Below, piece after piece: positions 49,341-62,227 of a DNA stretch of 64,000 bases; within the stretch, counting starts at the first letter, position 1, and each line of letters begins with the position of its first letter. The notes beneath the pieces are model-generated. The model was not told the DNA's origin. It saw only the letters and a program-made list of their open reading frames with translations, and did no database searches. Made by a program: the position numbers and the translations under genes. This DNA is from Phalacrocorax aristotelis (taxonomy: Eukaryota; Chordata; Aves; Suliformes; Phalacrocoracidae). The stretch is from NCBI RefSeq assembly GCF_949628215.1, contig NC_134276.1, positions 65,082,733 to 65,146,732 of the forward strand, given 5' to 3'.

Positions 49341-51919
49341 GAGCCAAATCCTGACCTGGCTCTGACTCTCATTAAGCAATGTAATGAATACTATAATTAA
49401 TATTAAGGACATAGGTAACCCTGCTAAAGATAACAGAACAAAGCATGTGCTGAGCTATGGCTCTCCAGAAGTAATTCCAGAGAATCCGAGCTCCGCTCAG
49501 CAGGACTGCTCATACCAAATAAAGCTGAGCTCAGCCATCGCCACAGGAAAAGGTTTCAGTCAGAGCTGAAACATTTGCCTTACCAACACTTCGCAGGAAA
49601 ACATGAAGTAGTATGCTCTAACAGTTTACAAAGCCTGTGAATAATATCCATCATAAAATGTTTCCATACTTGATGGGAAAACCGAGTTAAACCATGAAAT
49701 TAAAAAGCCATCATCTTATTTTTTTAAGCAAGTTACGGTTGATCATAATCGGAGACATGCTGCCCCAATAACGAGACTCTTGGTATGTTATTCCACTAAG
49801 AAACAGTACATAATGTTATTTATATAGGTTTCTGTTTTATTAATTTAGAAAAGTGAGCATCTGGTCAACAGAGATTCTTCATGACTGATAAAAAAAATCC
49901 CTCAGTTTCTTTAAAGTAGTAAAGTAGGGATTTTGGAGCCACAGTTACCAAATTAAAATGAGCTTTATAGTACTTTTAACTCTTGTGTCAAAAATCATAA
50001 CATTGTGAATTACATTAAAGTAACGATGGGGAAAGATATTATCTTCTGAAGTGGGAAACAAAACGCTAGATGATCTGGAAAAAGATGCTTCATGTCAGCG
50101 CCTGCAAGTTTTGGTTTTTTTTTTTTGGTCCTAGCATACACATCAGAGACTAAAATGTTCATCTGATGGCATGGACAAATCCCCACAATTTATAGTAAGT
50201 GTCAACTTTTATCCAAAGGTACTAAAAATCAAAGTAATCTGTATTTGATACCATGTATCTACATGACTAACACTTATTTTACCTGCAGTCTTACACTAGA
50301 GGTTTAAACAGTTGAGTCTACAGTAGAAGTACAAATGACAACGACGGCTATGCTTAGTTGATTTCAGAATTTGATATAATTTGTGTTTCATATCATTCTG
50401 TCAAGGTTCTTATAGATTTTGTGGTATGAATAACTAAACATTAAAACGTAATTATGTGGAAAATAAAGGATTAAACTTACAAATGTCATTATAATAAATT
50501 TATAGCTAAAGTGCTGGTCCAGAAATACATTTTCCATATCAATTATAATAAAAATAGGCACTTCAAATTTAAAATTAAGAAACTAGACATGCTCATTTTT
50601 CCAGGATTAATTTAATACAGTTGCCATTGTATCTCTTAATTTCAGAGCTACAGCCACTGTACACTATTAAACAAGTTTGTATAGATGTGATTTAATCCCA
50701 TGATTAGGGATAAAATAAATTAGACAAATACCCCTCAACACAGTACTGTCTGAAATTTGTTCAATTATCCTCTTCCTTGGAAGTTGGGTATACAACCGTT
50801 CAAAAACAGTACATGAAATTAAACAAAACCAAGCTGCCTTCTCTGAGCAAACAAAATGCTAGAGAAAAACGCTTAGTCCCTTTGGCTTTCCACGGGGAGC
50901 TTGTAAGAGGGACAGAAACACACACGCAGAAGCAGATGTGAAAACTATATAGAAAATTCACCACTGAAAAGATCAGCCTGTGGCTGCCAGCCAAAGAGCC
51001 GCTCGACGGTTCACATGCACAGGATTTAACCATTGTGGAACAAGACGTCACATTCTTGACTGATGACCATTATCATGCACGCGGAATCGCCTCCCACCTT
51101 ACAACCATCCCACCGTTCCTTTATCAGGGCAGATTCAAAACCCAGCACTGCAAACGTGGCCTCAGTTAGGCAGTTGGCTTGGTTTTTACAGCTCCTTACA
51201 CCACACCAAGGAGAGAGCACGGCTCTTCCCAGGAACAGAGCGACAGCCGTACACAAACTCCAGCAACGCTACTCTGCATACAAAGTGACGCTGGAAGTTT
51301 CTTAAGAGACAGAATTTTTGCAAAACAACATGCTTGGCTTACAAGTGAGGAAGGATGAGGGAGGAAGGGAGTGGTGACTAATACACAGAACTACCTACCA
51401 ACCCCATCTTTGGAGACACAACAAAAACAACTGAGTTAGCACCTCTGCCCCTACAGCATACGCTAGGCAATACTCAGCTAACTTCTGCCATCCCCAGTGC
51501 GTGCACCTCTACGTCTCTGACCTACACACCCTAGGAGGAGCTAGTCATCCTAGCTCCTCAGAGTCAAGGAGAAGAAACAGGCACTTTTAAGCAACAGTTG
51601 TGCCCTGTTTCACGTTAGGCTTAGACGAATAGGAGTTATGAAAGAATTCCAGCTCTTTGAGGTGTATGACCAGGTATTCATTTTAGGAGCAGAGACCATA
51701 TCCCTTTTACACACCTTTACGATTGCTGGGAAGTTTGCTCAGCTGGGATGTCAAAGGCATATTTGTCCCTCTCCTATTATAGATCAGTAGTCATTAACAA
51801 GGGCAACAGGTCTGACAAGAAAGAAGAGCTCTCTTAAGTCGAGCTTGATATTCTCACACAACTGCCAACTGAAATGCCATCAGTGTTGTGGACCCATTTC
51901 AGGCAGGTAATGGTGAGGT
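49341..51919. other. Unique DNA, probable intron
   Basis: No recognisable exon, RNA gene or transposon. Bases 51020-51300 are somewhat CpG-richer with overlapping short frames on both strands, but no motif supports a gene. Confidence 0.4.
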
Positions 51920-51937
51920 GGGGCGGGGTGGGGAGGG
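51920..51937 (+). other. Canonical G-quadruplex motif with one-base loops
   Basis: G4-C-G4-T-G4-A-G3 on the plus strand. Four G tracts joined by single-base loops is the arrangement known to fold into very stable parallel quadruplexes. If the minus-strand gene exists, this G-rich strand is its non-template (coding-opposite) partner, so the RNA would carry the C-rich complement. Confidence 0.85.
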
Positions 51938-53961
51938 AGTATAATCAGAGTTCTTGGTAGATCCACAAGCAAGAACCTGCCTGCCATTCTAGATAGCAAT
52001 GACCAATACCAAAGTCCAATAGCTGGTTCCGAGCCATTAGGTTACCTCCATCCACATGCCTCCATCCATTACCACATCCACAATGTTAGAGTGCTCTCAA
52101 AGAGCTTTAAAGCATGCTTTTTCTCCCTCTCTCACTTGGGAGAAAAAGCAATCTTTTCCAGTGATTAAATTGAAGAATTATTCATATTAAAAATTTAAAT
52201 ATTCATGGAAACAAGGATAAGGACTCATGTAAGTTGTGGGAAGTCATTTTCCCTCTCCCTTTCCATTACAGTGGATATCTAATTATTCCATGAAAACAGC
52301 TTCAGTAAGAAAGAATGAGAGCACTCTACCAAAGAATATATGGCTAAGATGCACTAGGGATGGGAAGGGAGAAAATAGGGTTGAGATTTTCTTTTCAGCC
52401 AGAAAGGTATTGGATGCTGGTCAGTCCTGGGTGAGTGTTCTAGCCGTGTAAATATTGTGGGCAGGGGAACAGAAACACTACTCAGGCAGTCTTTGAAAGA
52501 CTGATCCCTGCCTCCATCACTGCCAAAAAGAGCTTAGGCACCTAATGTCAAAATTTATTTCAGATTTACAAGATCTTTATGGAGACTGGAGCATTCCTCC
52601 ATCCTAGAGGAAGACATTTATCATCCAGAGAGTAGCATGGTTTAAAACACAAGGCTCTCCTCAACTTTCAGTGTCAACCACCCGCCTGTTTTGCAAACTG
52701 ACTTTCAGACTGCTTACCAAGGAGCCTGAAACACCCCTGGTATTACATACATTCATTTATGCATCTAAGATGGCATCTAAATGCACTGGATGGTCACACA
52801 CTAATCATTAGGCTGGCTGCTGCAGCTTTTGTGCTTTCAAGCACAAAGTAAAGAGAGATGCTGCTTCTCACAGAAGAGATACATGGCAGGGTGAAGGGAG
52901 GGAAAAAAAAAAAAAAAGAGAGCAGGGAAGGGCTCAGATGAACAACCTGGCATGCATAGGAAGGCAATCTTTTCCCTACTGCTTTCTCTTGTTGTCACAC
53001 TCTCACTTAAAACTCTGAGCATCTGGTAGTCGGATAGAAAAAGATTTTCAGTGGATGAATTGCAATTTCTGTCAATGCTTTTCTAGAATCTTTTGTGCTC
53101 TCACCATTGTCAATGTGAATCAGCCAGTAATAGAGGAGTGAGGGGAAGATGAGGCTAGCCAAGAAGTTGCAGACTTCACGCTCCGCGATGAAAAGACACC
53201 ACCACCACCCCCCAACCTCCCCAAAACCATTTGGTGAAATGAGCAATACAGCACAAAACAGCAGCACTGAAGCAGGCTAAAGACTCCTCTAATCTAGTTT
53301 CCTCTCTCTGACAGTGGGTTAAAAGCAGCTGCTTAGCAAGACTATAAAAACCAAGATAAGCATACAGAGATGCTTCCCCAAATTCTCATCTAACTTCTAA
53401 TGATTCACCTGTCACGGATCTCCTGCACTCCCCTTCGTGGAAACCTCTAGTACCTGTAGCCTGGAGTTTCACACCTGAACTACAGGCTGCAAGAAGGTGA
53501 TTTCCTTCTGCTTGTTCTGAACCTGCCACATGTTAGCTTAATGCCCCCAGTAAAGCTGAAGTCTTACTTGCCATGTACGGCTAAGAATCACAGTCCATAT
53601 ATCATCACGTGCTGTCCTTCCTTTACTCTCTAAATAGAGACATGCAGCAACAGGAACTGCCATTTTCCCCCATACGGACGTTTCCAATCTACAACCTGAG
53701 AGCACAACAGAAAGGCTCAAAACAACTTCTATACGACCCTGCAAAACTGGGATGAAAAGCACGGTACAGCTGGCCAACACTTTCTGCACAATTCTTGGGA
53801 GAAGAAAAACTACTGTATGATACCTGAAAAGGATTCTTACACTTTGATGGGAAATCAGTTGCACTGTGTACATGGACTGCACTAGAAGGAGGGAAAAGAA
53901 ATTCTCTGTGATAATCAAAAAAAGCATCCACACATGTACAGTGTTTCTCAAAGGTCACTAC
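51938..53961. other. Unique DNA, probable intron
   Basis: No recognised gene. It contains an A15 run (52903-52917) that is pyrimidine-rich on the minus strand, but no convincing exon follows it. A minus-strand frame of 137 codons (53538-53951) has no known motif. Confidence 0.4.
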
Positions 53962-53967
53962 TTTATT
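53962..53967 (-). promoter_or_regulatory. Possible alternative polyadenylation signal, minus strand
   Basis: The minus strand reads ctgaAATAAAgtag, followed about 25 bases on by tgtacatgtgtggatgcttt, a plausible GT-rich downstream element. No matching upstream terminal exon was found, and AATAAA is common in AT-rich DNA. Confidence 0.2.
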
Positions 53968-56900
53968 TCAGCCATTTACTCAACGTCTGCACTTTCAGAC
54001 AAAAATAAAAAAAAAAGGTATTCTCCTTTTACATGATTTGCTAATAGGTTCTCAATATTTGACACAGATAGCTCCTGCAATTTATTTTAATTTTAACCAA
54101 ACCTTTATCAGTGGTTTTACATACCAAAGATGTTTTTTCTCCTCTGTTTTTTTGGGGTTTGTTCTGCCCAAGTTTAAAGAGGTTTCTTCCATGAGACTCA
54201 GTTAGGATTCTTTTCGCACACCGAAAGAAGAATGAGCCAATGCGTTTTGGGTAATATTGCTTAGAAAATGTAAGAACAGCTTACTTTCTCAATTTTGTAT
54301 ATTTTGAAGTATCATTAGTGGGTCATTAAACAGCTACATATTTCACTTCAGCTATTAAACTTGTTGCATATAATATTACCCGTTTTTTTAAAACTGTCTC
54401 GTAGTTCAGAGTTCTTAATACAGTAGCACAAATCAGGTTAAACTCTTAACATTTTTGCTTTATTAATTCTGCTTAAACAATAATTCAAGCTTCTATATAC
54501 AGACAATTTGATTAAAAAAAAAAAAGTAAACACTTTCCATGAATAAAGCCAGAGTGTCCTTATTTTAAAGGCTTTTTAAGTCTGTAAACTTCGGGGGGTT
54601 TATACTGCTGTTGTTGGAAACCTCTGTTAATGGAGCCTATAGTTCTAGGCATGCACATAGGTACATGCACATAGGCACAATATACTTTTCTAATAACCAC
54701 AGTAAATTGGCTGAATAGAGTTGTGATTATGACTTATAAAATCTATTGCTCCTGTTAGCAACACATAAAAGAACTAAAAAAAAACCCTCAAAAAACCCCC
54801 ACTCCAGAAAAGAGACTAGAAACAACACTGCAAAAATAATTAGGCAGACTAAATTTGTGAGAGAAAGCTATTACAACAAAACCTTGTGAAAAGGTGAACT
54901 TCCTCATACTACCAGACCACTTAAAGCCTTTGATGATGAGGGGGAGCTACAACCAAAGCACAGCGTTACCACATTAGGGACAGGGCTCCCAGCTGCTACT
55001 CAAGCTGTAACCAGCTTTTCCTCCATGCAGACCAAGCTATTCCTCATTGCATCGTCCCTGAGCATGTTCCTTCACTTCATTTGCAACACATCTTGGTACA
55101 CCCAGCCACCAGCGATTGCCAGGTATGCTGTCACAGACACACTACCTAACACAAATATGAGAAACTCCCCATTTTCCATTAATTTTTTTTTAAGCCTTAA
55201 AAAATATATCTGACTGCTTGAATTAGAAGTTTAGCTTATCGTTGGCCAAAAACATTTACAGATCTATTTCTGCTCATTAGAGTACTACAGTTACTATTTT
55301 ATAATCGTCTATGTGTCTTGCTGTATTCAGCTATACTCCTTACCCCTGTGGCATCTGCCAAATGTAATCTATGTAACGCAAAATAAAAATACATAAATTT
55401 GGTCTTAGACATAGATTTAGGTAGAGAGAAAACAGTCACAATTTAAGATACTCGGAAATTACGACGGTTACACCTAAAATGAGGTGAGTTGGGCTCGCCA
55501 ACAGCCCTGAAGTCCTGAGCTGTAAGATGATTATGGGAAGCCACCGGAGAACCCACCGCAGTGCTCAGGGGCTCCCTGCCTGCCTGAGGCTGGGTTTCCC
55601 CCCTAGATGAGTTATCAAGGGACAGGATGGGGGTTGCGAGATGATGTAAACCTGGGTCTTTTTCTGTCACCTTCCACATAGTCAGAACACGACTGGAGCG
55701 TCCATGCTATGAACCCAGGGCCTGGAAATTGTCCTGGTCCTATAGTTCAGACATGGGATGTGGGAGAGAGATCCTGCTCAGAATGAAACGAGTTCAGTTT
55801 AAGCAGATACTTTATACCACGTCCACAGAGAACAATCAAGACATCTTACCCTTTTCTCAGGTACACAACGGGGTTACAGTTGTCTCTCCAGGTAACGCTT
55901 ATGAAAGTACTCCTAGCCAGCTCGTTAGAGACCACGAGCTGAGCTCTCATTAACCTCCTTGGGACTGCAGGCTTGCAACCCACCACTACACCTGGCACAG
56001 CAGACACTGTCTGAAAGCCAGATTCACAAATTTAGCGAGGTGCCCTGTCTCGGTTGATTTCAACACCTTTGTCCACTTCAGCCTTAATACTTACCACTCT
56101 ACAGCAACCCACTAAGTCCCCTTGAAAAAAGCCACTCTTTCTCTTAACACAATCTCCCAGCTGACATTTCCTACTTTTCTTTCAATAAAGAGACGAACAC
56201 CCTAGTAACTGAAGCAAAACGATGCCTCAAAGAATGCTACTTGTAGGTTTCTTATTTATAAACTGGACTGTATTCTCCTTTGCATCAAATGTGTTTGAGA
56301 AATGTTAAAAAAAAAATATTTTATGTTGCATTTTTAGAACAAATGGGCACCTGTAACTTCCTGCTCTGAATTTAATCTCGAGATGATTTAGCATTTCTTT
56401 CTGAAGCTGATATGGATTGCATTGCATACAGAAGCTAGTATTATGTTAAGACACGAAAGGAGAGGATGTATTTTTGTCACATGGGCATCACAAATACCAT
56501 CCACATATCACTCCTGGAGGCTAACTGATACTCTGTTGGAAAGCAAAGGCAATAAAGCTTAGTAAACTGTTTAGAAAAGTAATTTTGGTGGTTAAAATTT
56601 ATCTTCTGAGAACACCAGCTTCAAAACTGGAAGCTGGTCATAAAATAACTTGAGTTAGCAGAAAGCGTATAGAGTAATTACCTCCTCTGTCTTACACATA
56701 TTTTACTTACTTTCTCAAGCAAGAAACAGATTGTACTGAACGAATGAGATTGTTCCCAGCTTCACTGGATGCGCCTTGAATCCTCCCCACCTAATAGTTT
56801 CCTGCAGAAATAAAGTGAAGCAAGCTCACGTTCATTAGCTCTGCAAGACCAAACACATGCTAAAGCTTCACTTTTAAGAAAGGTGGCCAAAGAAGGGGAA

Positions 56901-59900
56901 TGCAAAAATGCCAAGTTTTACCCACCCTAAGGAATAAGAATATCTGAGACATGCAATGAATCTCAGCTTAGAAAGCAGCAATTATTTCATTGTTTTTCAG
57001 CCATGAGACCTGCAGTGCAAAATGTTACCTTCCCCCCCCAAAAAATATTCATTTGTTAAAATATGAAAAAATACTATTCTGTTAGAGCACAGTGTGCTTT
57101 CACAGCACTTTTCTCAAAACTTCAGAGACTTGAAAAAAAACCAAACCAAAACAATTAGCACCATTTATGTGCAATATTGCTAGCTCCAGAGCAAGATGCA
57201 CTTTCTTCCGTAATTACAAGAGCTCTCAGTAAATATTTACACAAACAGAGCTCTACTCTACTGTTTCACCAGTTCTGTTTTCTCCTCCTTTCCCAAGTGC
57301 TCTCACACAGGTGTCTTTGTTTTGTTTTGTTTTACAGTCCCCCCAATTTGTTGCCAGTAAATATGTCTATAAGCAACCAATGACGCTTAATTTTCTTAAA
57401 AAGGGTCACTGGTACCTCATAATAGCATTTTTGAAAAATACATTTTACTTATAGCAATGTATCTGACCACACATCTATAGAACTGACACTGTCATCTTCC
57501 TGAAATGGTACTATGCTGCCAGGACTGTTTCTGAAGAACAGATTGAAAGCCATCTTTGTCACTGAAGACGGGACACAAAGAGTTTGGCTGTAGTCCCACA
57601 ATGCTCAGCACAGAATTCCCCTAGACTTTTCAGTACATAAAGATCTGCGTGTATTTTCTCCCACTGCCAGCATCACAGCTCTTTAAAACTGCCTAGGACA
57701 TCCCAAATAGGTGTGATGAACACTTCAAGACGTCACATTAAGGAACTGTAACTTCCTGTAGGATACCGTGCAGTAGGTAAGACTTTATAAAGCCAAGATG
57801 CTGTTCCACAAGGAACAGCTCTGCGAAGAAAGGAAAATGAAAGATCGCAGACAATGCGCATTAAGAAATACTTTGCAAAATACCAGTATTTTCCCCAAAG
57901 CGTCTGTGCCTTTAAAGCCCAAGTTTGCTTCCAAGTGCTAACGCCCTGATACCGTTGCATATTTCACGTATTGTGATTGACCAGGAAATATACGGAAAAG
58001 CTTTCAGCCAACAGTGCAGCAGCTGCATAGCTAGGGAAAACACAAATCCCTTTTAATTTCACATTTACCAAACAAGTACAATACATCATCAACTAACTAG
58101 AGTACAGTCCAGGTCAGGCAGGAATACTTAGCTACGCCAGCTGATCCACATATGAATGTCGGTCTCATTTCAAGTCCTTCTGCTTAAAATAGAATCCGCA
58201 CAGCAAGACTGATCTCGCAAGATACAGACCCTTGGAGGTTACATGTTCTACTTATGCCAAGCATATAGGCTCTCTCTGTAGTCAGGGAAGACAGGTTTGT
58301 GCCAATCTCCAAGTCTGGCTTTGACCAACCTCTTCAATAATTAAAAGGCACCTGAATCCTTCTAGTGACCCCTTATGGACGCCAGATCCTTCTTTTAAGA
58401 GGACTGTTTCAGTAGGCTCCTAGTAAGGTTCAAACAAGGTGTCTGCAGACTGGCCCAAACCTCTCAGTTCTACTTAAAATGCAAGAACCCTGACTAGATG
58501 AAAAAACCCACCATATATGTGGAAGTCTAAAACAGCAACACGGACCCTTAGGACATACTGCAGACACCTATGCTGGTGTCCGCAAGGCAGAAGGCACTAA
58601 GCAGCTTCACTCAGCACACCTACATTAAGGTCCCCATAGATTTTGGAGTCCTGCGGTCATCCTGTGGCCTCAGAAGAAGATACTTCTGCCTTTCCATTAT
58701 ACTCGTGGCCATCAGACCAAAACAGGAGCCCAGCACAGCTGAACTCCACAAAACCTGTTAGGAAAAACACAGATAAATTGCCTCCTCTGGAATACCTCCC
58801 TCGGTTTGCAAATAATCCCATCCCACCTGTGCGAAACAATCCTACTGAAACTTTTCTGCAGCAATCACAAGATACCTGTTTACAAGGAGGAAGAACCAAC
58901 CAACCAACCTGAGGCACTAATAAAAGATGCAACAATTTTGACAGTGTCTTCCACTTTGATGCCTCAGCCTCTCCAACAGTCATCAAAAAAAGTCTCTCAA
59001 GTAAAAAAAGAAAAAGCCATATTAAATCTATGTTTGAGAAAAGAGACCAGAGATACACTTTCCTATACAGCAGGAATAGGACTTGGGCAAAATCACTTAA
59101 GCATGTCCGCAAAACACATAAAAATAAACCCAACATGAACAGGCTGTAAATGACTGGTTTCTCCACATCACAGCTTTCCAAATTACAGTCCACAAACTAC
59201 TTTATACTGTAGCAGAGGTCCTTATTTCCAGTAGCTATTTTTAATTAAAGTACATTGAAAAAATTAATTCAAGTAATTAATTATTACTATTTCAGAAAGA
59301 GATAACATGGACACAAATGGCCCAAAACAGGATCTAGACAATCCATGAGAAAGAAGAAAAATGGTTCCAAGCCTCCCTATTAATATTTCATTGCTGCTGT
59401 GAAAAATCTTGGAAATCTCTGTCAAATTAAGAGTTACCACATTACAGAAGCAGAGGAGAAGTTTAAGAAAGGTGCCACCATATACACCAAGACAAACACA
59501 AGTACTAGGAAACAAAAACCTCCGGTAGCATCCAATCCAATAAAGAAACAGAATTTCAGATTACACGACAGATGGCAATGCTGTTCATTCTGACAGTTAC
59601 AGTCATAGCCCCACTATGCTATATCCTGTACTAACAGGGGTACCACTTATTTCCAGTGCTCCTCCTAAACTAAATCACAGAATGTGGAAAGTTTCCTGCT
59701 CCCGGATTAACTGACAGCTACTGAATATAATTCTTTTTAGCACGGTGCTTTTTTTAACTGATGAGACGACAGGCTTTTAGGTATCAAATACACAGTATTC
59801 CCTTCTTCCAGGTAATATTTTGCTTTGTTTGTTTCTGACGCAAATAATGAGTTAATATATTTTGGGACATACCATGCTTCTTTGATTACAGAAGCAAAAT

Positions 59901-60111
59901 GAAGATCTTACTCAGGTACACACACAGAGGCACAAAACCATAGCTACACCAATGAGTAAAAAGAGCCACTTCAACGTCCAATAAAACAATGGGTTTACAT
60001 GATAAAAAATATTAAAAGATTGCAAAGAAGAAATTTAACATACAGTTAATAAATAAACATACAATAGAAGACTTATTTTTCTATTGTTTGGACATCTTCA
60101 GCAGAACTTAC
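53968..60111. other. Unique DNA, probable intron
   Basis: AT-rich sequence with no recognised repeat family. The longest frame is minus strand 58657-59193, 178 codons. It is hydrophobic, without motifs or splice pairing, and I treat it as chance. A 14-base duplication (catgcacataggta) lies at 54650-54676. Confidence 0.4.
54650..54676 (+). repeat. Two-copy 14-base tandem repeat
   Basis: The unit catgcacataggta is present twice in tandem with almost no change. Confidence 0.8.
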
Positions 60112-60237
60112 TGGAATTTTGCCTCCAGAGTTGAATGAAGAAGCTCCGTCCTTTCGGTTTTTTTTGATAACAGATGAACTATCTCGTGTCACCTTATCTT
60201 ACAAAGCTTTCAGTTTACTGTCACTTGAACATTCATA
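60112..60237 (-). other. Candidate exon with in-frame stop (poison or alternative-end exon)
   Basis: On the minus strand a 13-T pyrimidine tract leads to ctgttag, a strong acceptor, just before 60237. The segment ends at CCA followed by GTAAGT, a near-ideal donor at 60111. The interval is 126 bases, a multiple of three. Read in phase 0 it encodes YECSSDSKLKAL, then TAA, then 29 more open codons in the same frame (rich in K, S, G; for example VIKKNRKDGASS). The other two frames also stop early. Inclusion would therefore end translation in any phase, as in a poison exon or an alternative C-terminus. If the donor is ignored, the downstream frame runs on to a stop about 14 codons later. I do not recognise the peptide. 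Confidence 0.25.
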
Positions 60238-62057
60238 CTAACAGAAAAAAAAAAAAATCAAGAGAGGTCCTGGACTAGAAATCTCTTACAGTGCTCAAAT
60301 ACATCGGTGCACTTGCATCTGGAAATCATCCTACTGGCTAGCATTCAACAACTGAGTACTACCAATTTATTTATTCAGAACCCATGCAATCTACTATTTA
60401 TTTAAAAATACACTGGTTATGGTTAAAGTTAAAAGCTTATCTTGACAGGACTTTCATTTGACATTTAAAGATTAAAACAGAACAGTGTAATAAGTTACCT
60501 TTCTGTAGATATCCAAAAGAAAGCAATGTTATCCTAGCACTTATCGGTGCACGTTAGAATCTCTTGCTGGTATTTGGGAGAGTAACTGCTAGACCATTAG
60601 GATTATAAAGTCATAAGTACTAACTATTTTATGTTTATAGCCAACTCTCTCAAGTATTCTGTGCCTCAGGATCATATATGTATGTTTACTCCTAACGCTC
60701 CTCCACCTAGTAATTTCTCAGTAACTACTGGTAAAGCCATGAGCATTAATTCTATAACTTCACAACTGAGGGAATTATGTACCCTTGCATTAACTTGTAC
60801 AAGTTTGATTCCAAATCCAAACATAAGCGTTCAAAATTTTATGTTCGACCAAAACTAATTAGTTGTAAATAATTTTATCATAAGGTGACTTTTCATAGTT
60901 CACAAACAACTTTAATATTCATCACCATCACAAACCTGTATCAATAGTTTCTGTACAAAATTTTTACAACAAAATCATAACTTATTTTTGTTATGTTAAA
61001 GAGACAGTGTTGTTACGGTTATATTTCATTATTTTGACAGAAGTAATTGCTCAGGACTGAAACCTGTTGTAAAAGATGCAAGTCCAACTTTTCCAAATGT
61101 TTATGTTGTCAAAATGAACAACGTTATAATACAACCAAGTGCAACTGCCTTACAGAAAAATTTTACTTCCACCTTCCTTGTCCAAATCTCATAATTCCCT
61201 CACGAGAAGTCTTTTTCTGGGTATCAGTGAATATTTTGATTAGGTGTGTCAGCTGACATTTCATCTGCATTTTAAAGTAAACTAAAACCACTCAATGGAG
61301 TTTTTGAAACAAAAATCAGCATCAGAGAAACTGGTAACAAGTCTAAAGAAGAAATTCATACCATAACTTCTCAGTAATTCAAGCACTGGCGACACCACTA
61401 TAGTTGAAGCAGTCAACCTGGTGATGTAAAAGGGTTTGGCATTAACTAGAAAACTGATGAGGTTTGCATCCATCTGTCAGTTCAATTCTCATTTAAGTAA
61501 TGCTAAATAAAATGTAGCGTTACCAGTTATTCCGAATAACTTTCTATAGCCTCTGTTATCTCCATCAGTGAAGGCAGACTAAGCCAGCATCATTATTGTT
61601 TTCTTGGTTTTGAGCAACTGTTTAACACTACTGTCTCCTATGTAAGAGTTAAGCTCAACTCTTCCCCAAAAGACTGACAGGCATCTTGTTAAATCAATCT
61701 TGTGACTTCTGGTGAGCAAAAGCCTAGATCCAAAGAAAAAAAAGTCTTCCAAATTCTCATTCCATACATTAGCTTCACAATGCTATGAAATTTAATGAGG
61801 GGTTAAACTGGACATTAGAACTGTATATACTGCCTGGGAGGACCAAATGCAAGAGGCAAATCAAAAACTGCTTAGATCTCATTTCATTGACATGATTTCC
61901 CCACTGTTACTGGAATGATTTATTGATTTGTCTTTGACTAAAGAGAAGCAAAGTCCTCTGCCTCAAGTTGCACTTAGAGTGTTGTTCTTAGTCTAAAGTA
62001 TCTGTGAAACAGATCTGGAAACTGAGACCCAATGGAACAATGAGTTTCATGCCTTAC
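60238..62057. other. Unique DNA, probable intron
   Basis: No repeat or known protein is recognised. A minus-strand open stretch at 61362-61473 has a GTATGA donor-like end but a pyrimidine-poor acceptor, and I do not call it. Confidence 0.4.
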
Positions 62058-62227
62058 AGTCATCATCACAGTACATATCAAACAAATTTCTAAAGCATCA
62101 CTTGGAAAAGCTCGGAAAAATTCTCCACTGTGCTCTACCGTTTCTAATAAACTTCTGCTGTTTCTGGTATCAGCAAGATTGCTATTTTGGCACCACACTA
62201 AAGGCCCAGTGCCTCCATTTCTGACCC
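62058..62227 (-). CDS. Possible internal coding exon, minus strand, unidentified
   Basis: The minus strand shows cttgtttttgtttgaag, a good acceptor, before 62227, and ACT followed by GTAAGG, a good donor, after 62058. The 170-base interval is open in one frame, entered in phase 1 and left in phase 0. The peptide starts VRNGGTGPLVWCQNSN, contains LLETVEHSGEFFRAFPSD, and ends EICLICTVMMT. I cannot assign it to a family. The frame also stays open for about 25 codons past the donor, which weakens the exon case. Its phase does not join to the 60112-60237 candidate through any exon I could support. Confidence 0.2.

Noticed and set aside
58657..59193. 178-codon minus-strand open frame
   Set aside because: It is hydrophobic and cysteine/leucine-rich, the kind produced by pyrimidine-rich non-coding DNA. 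No motif, splice context or start context supports it.
61362..61473. Possible minus-strand exon with GTATGA donor
   Set aside because: The acceptor side (gagaattgaactgacag) has almost no pyrimidine tract, and its 112-base length does not phase with the neighbouring candidates.
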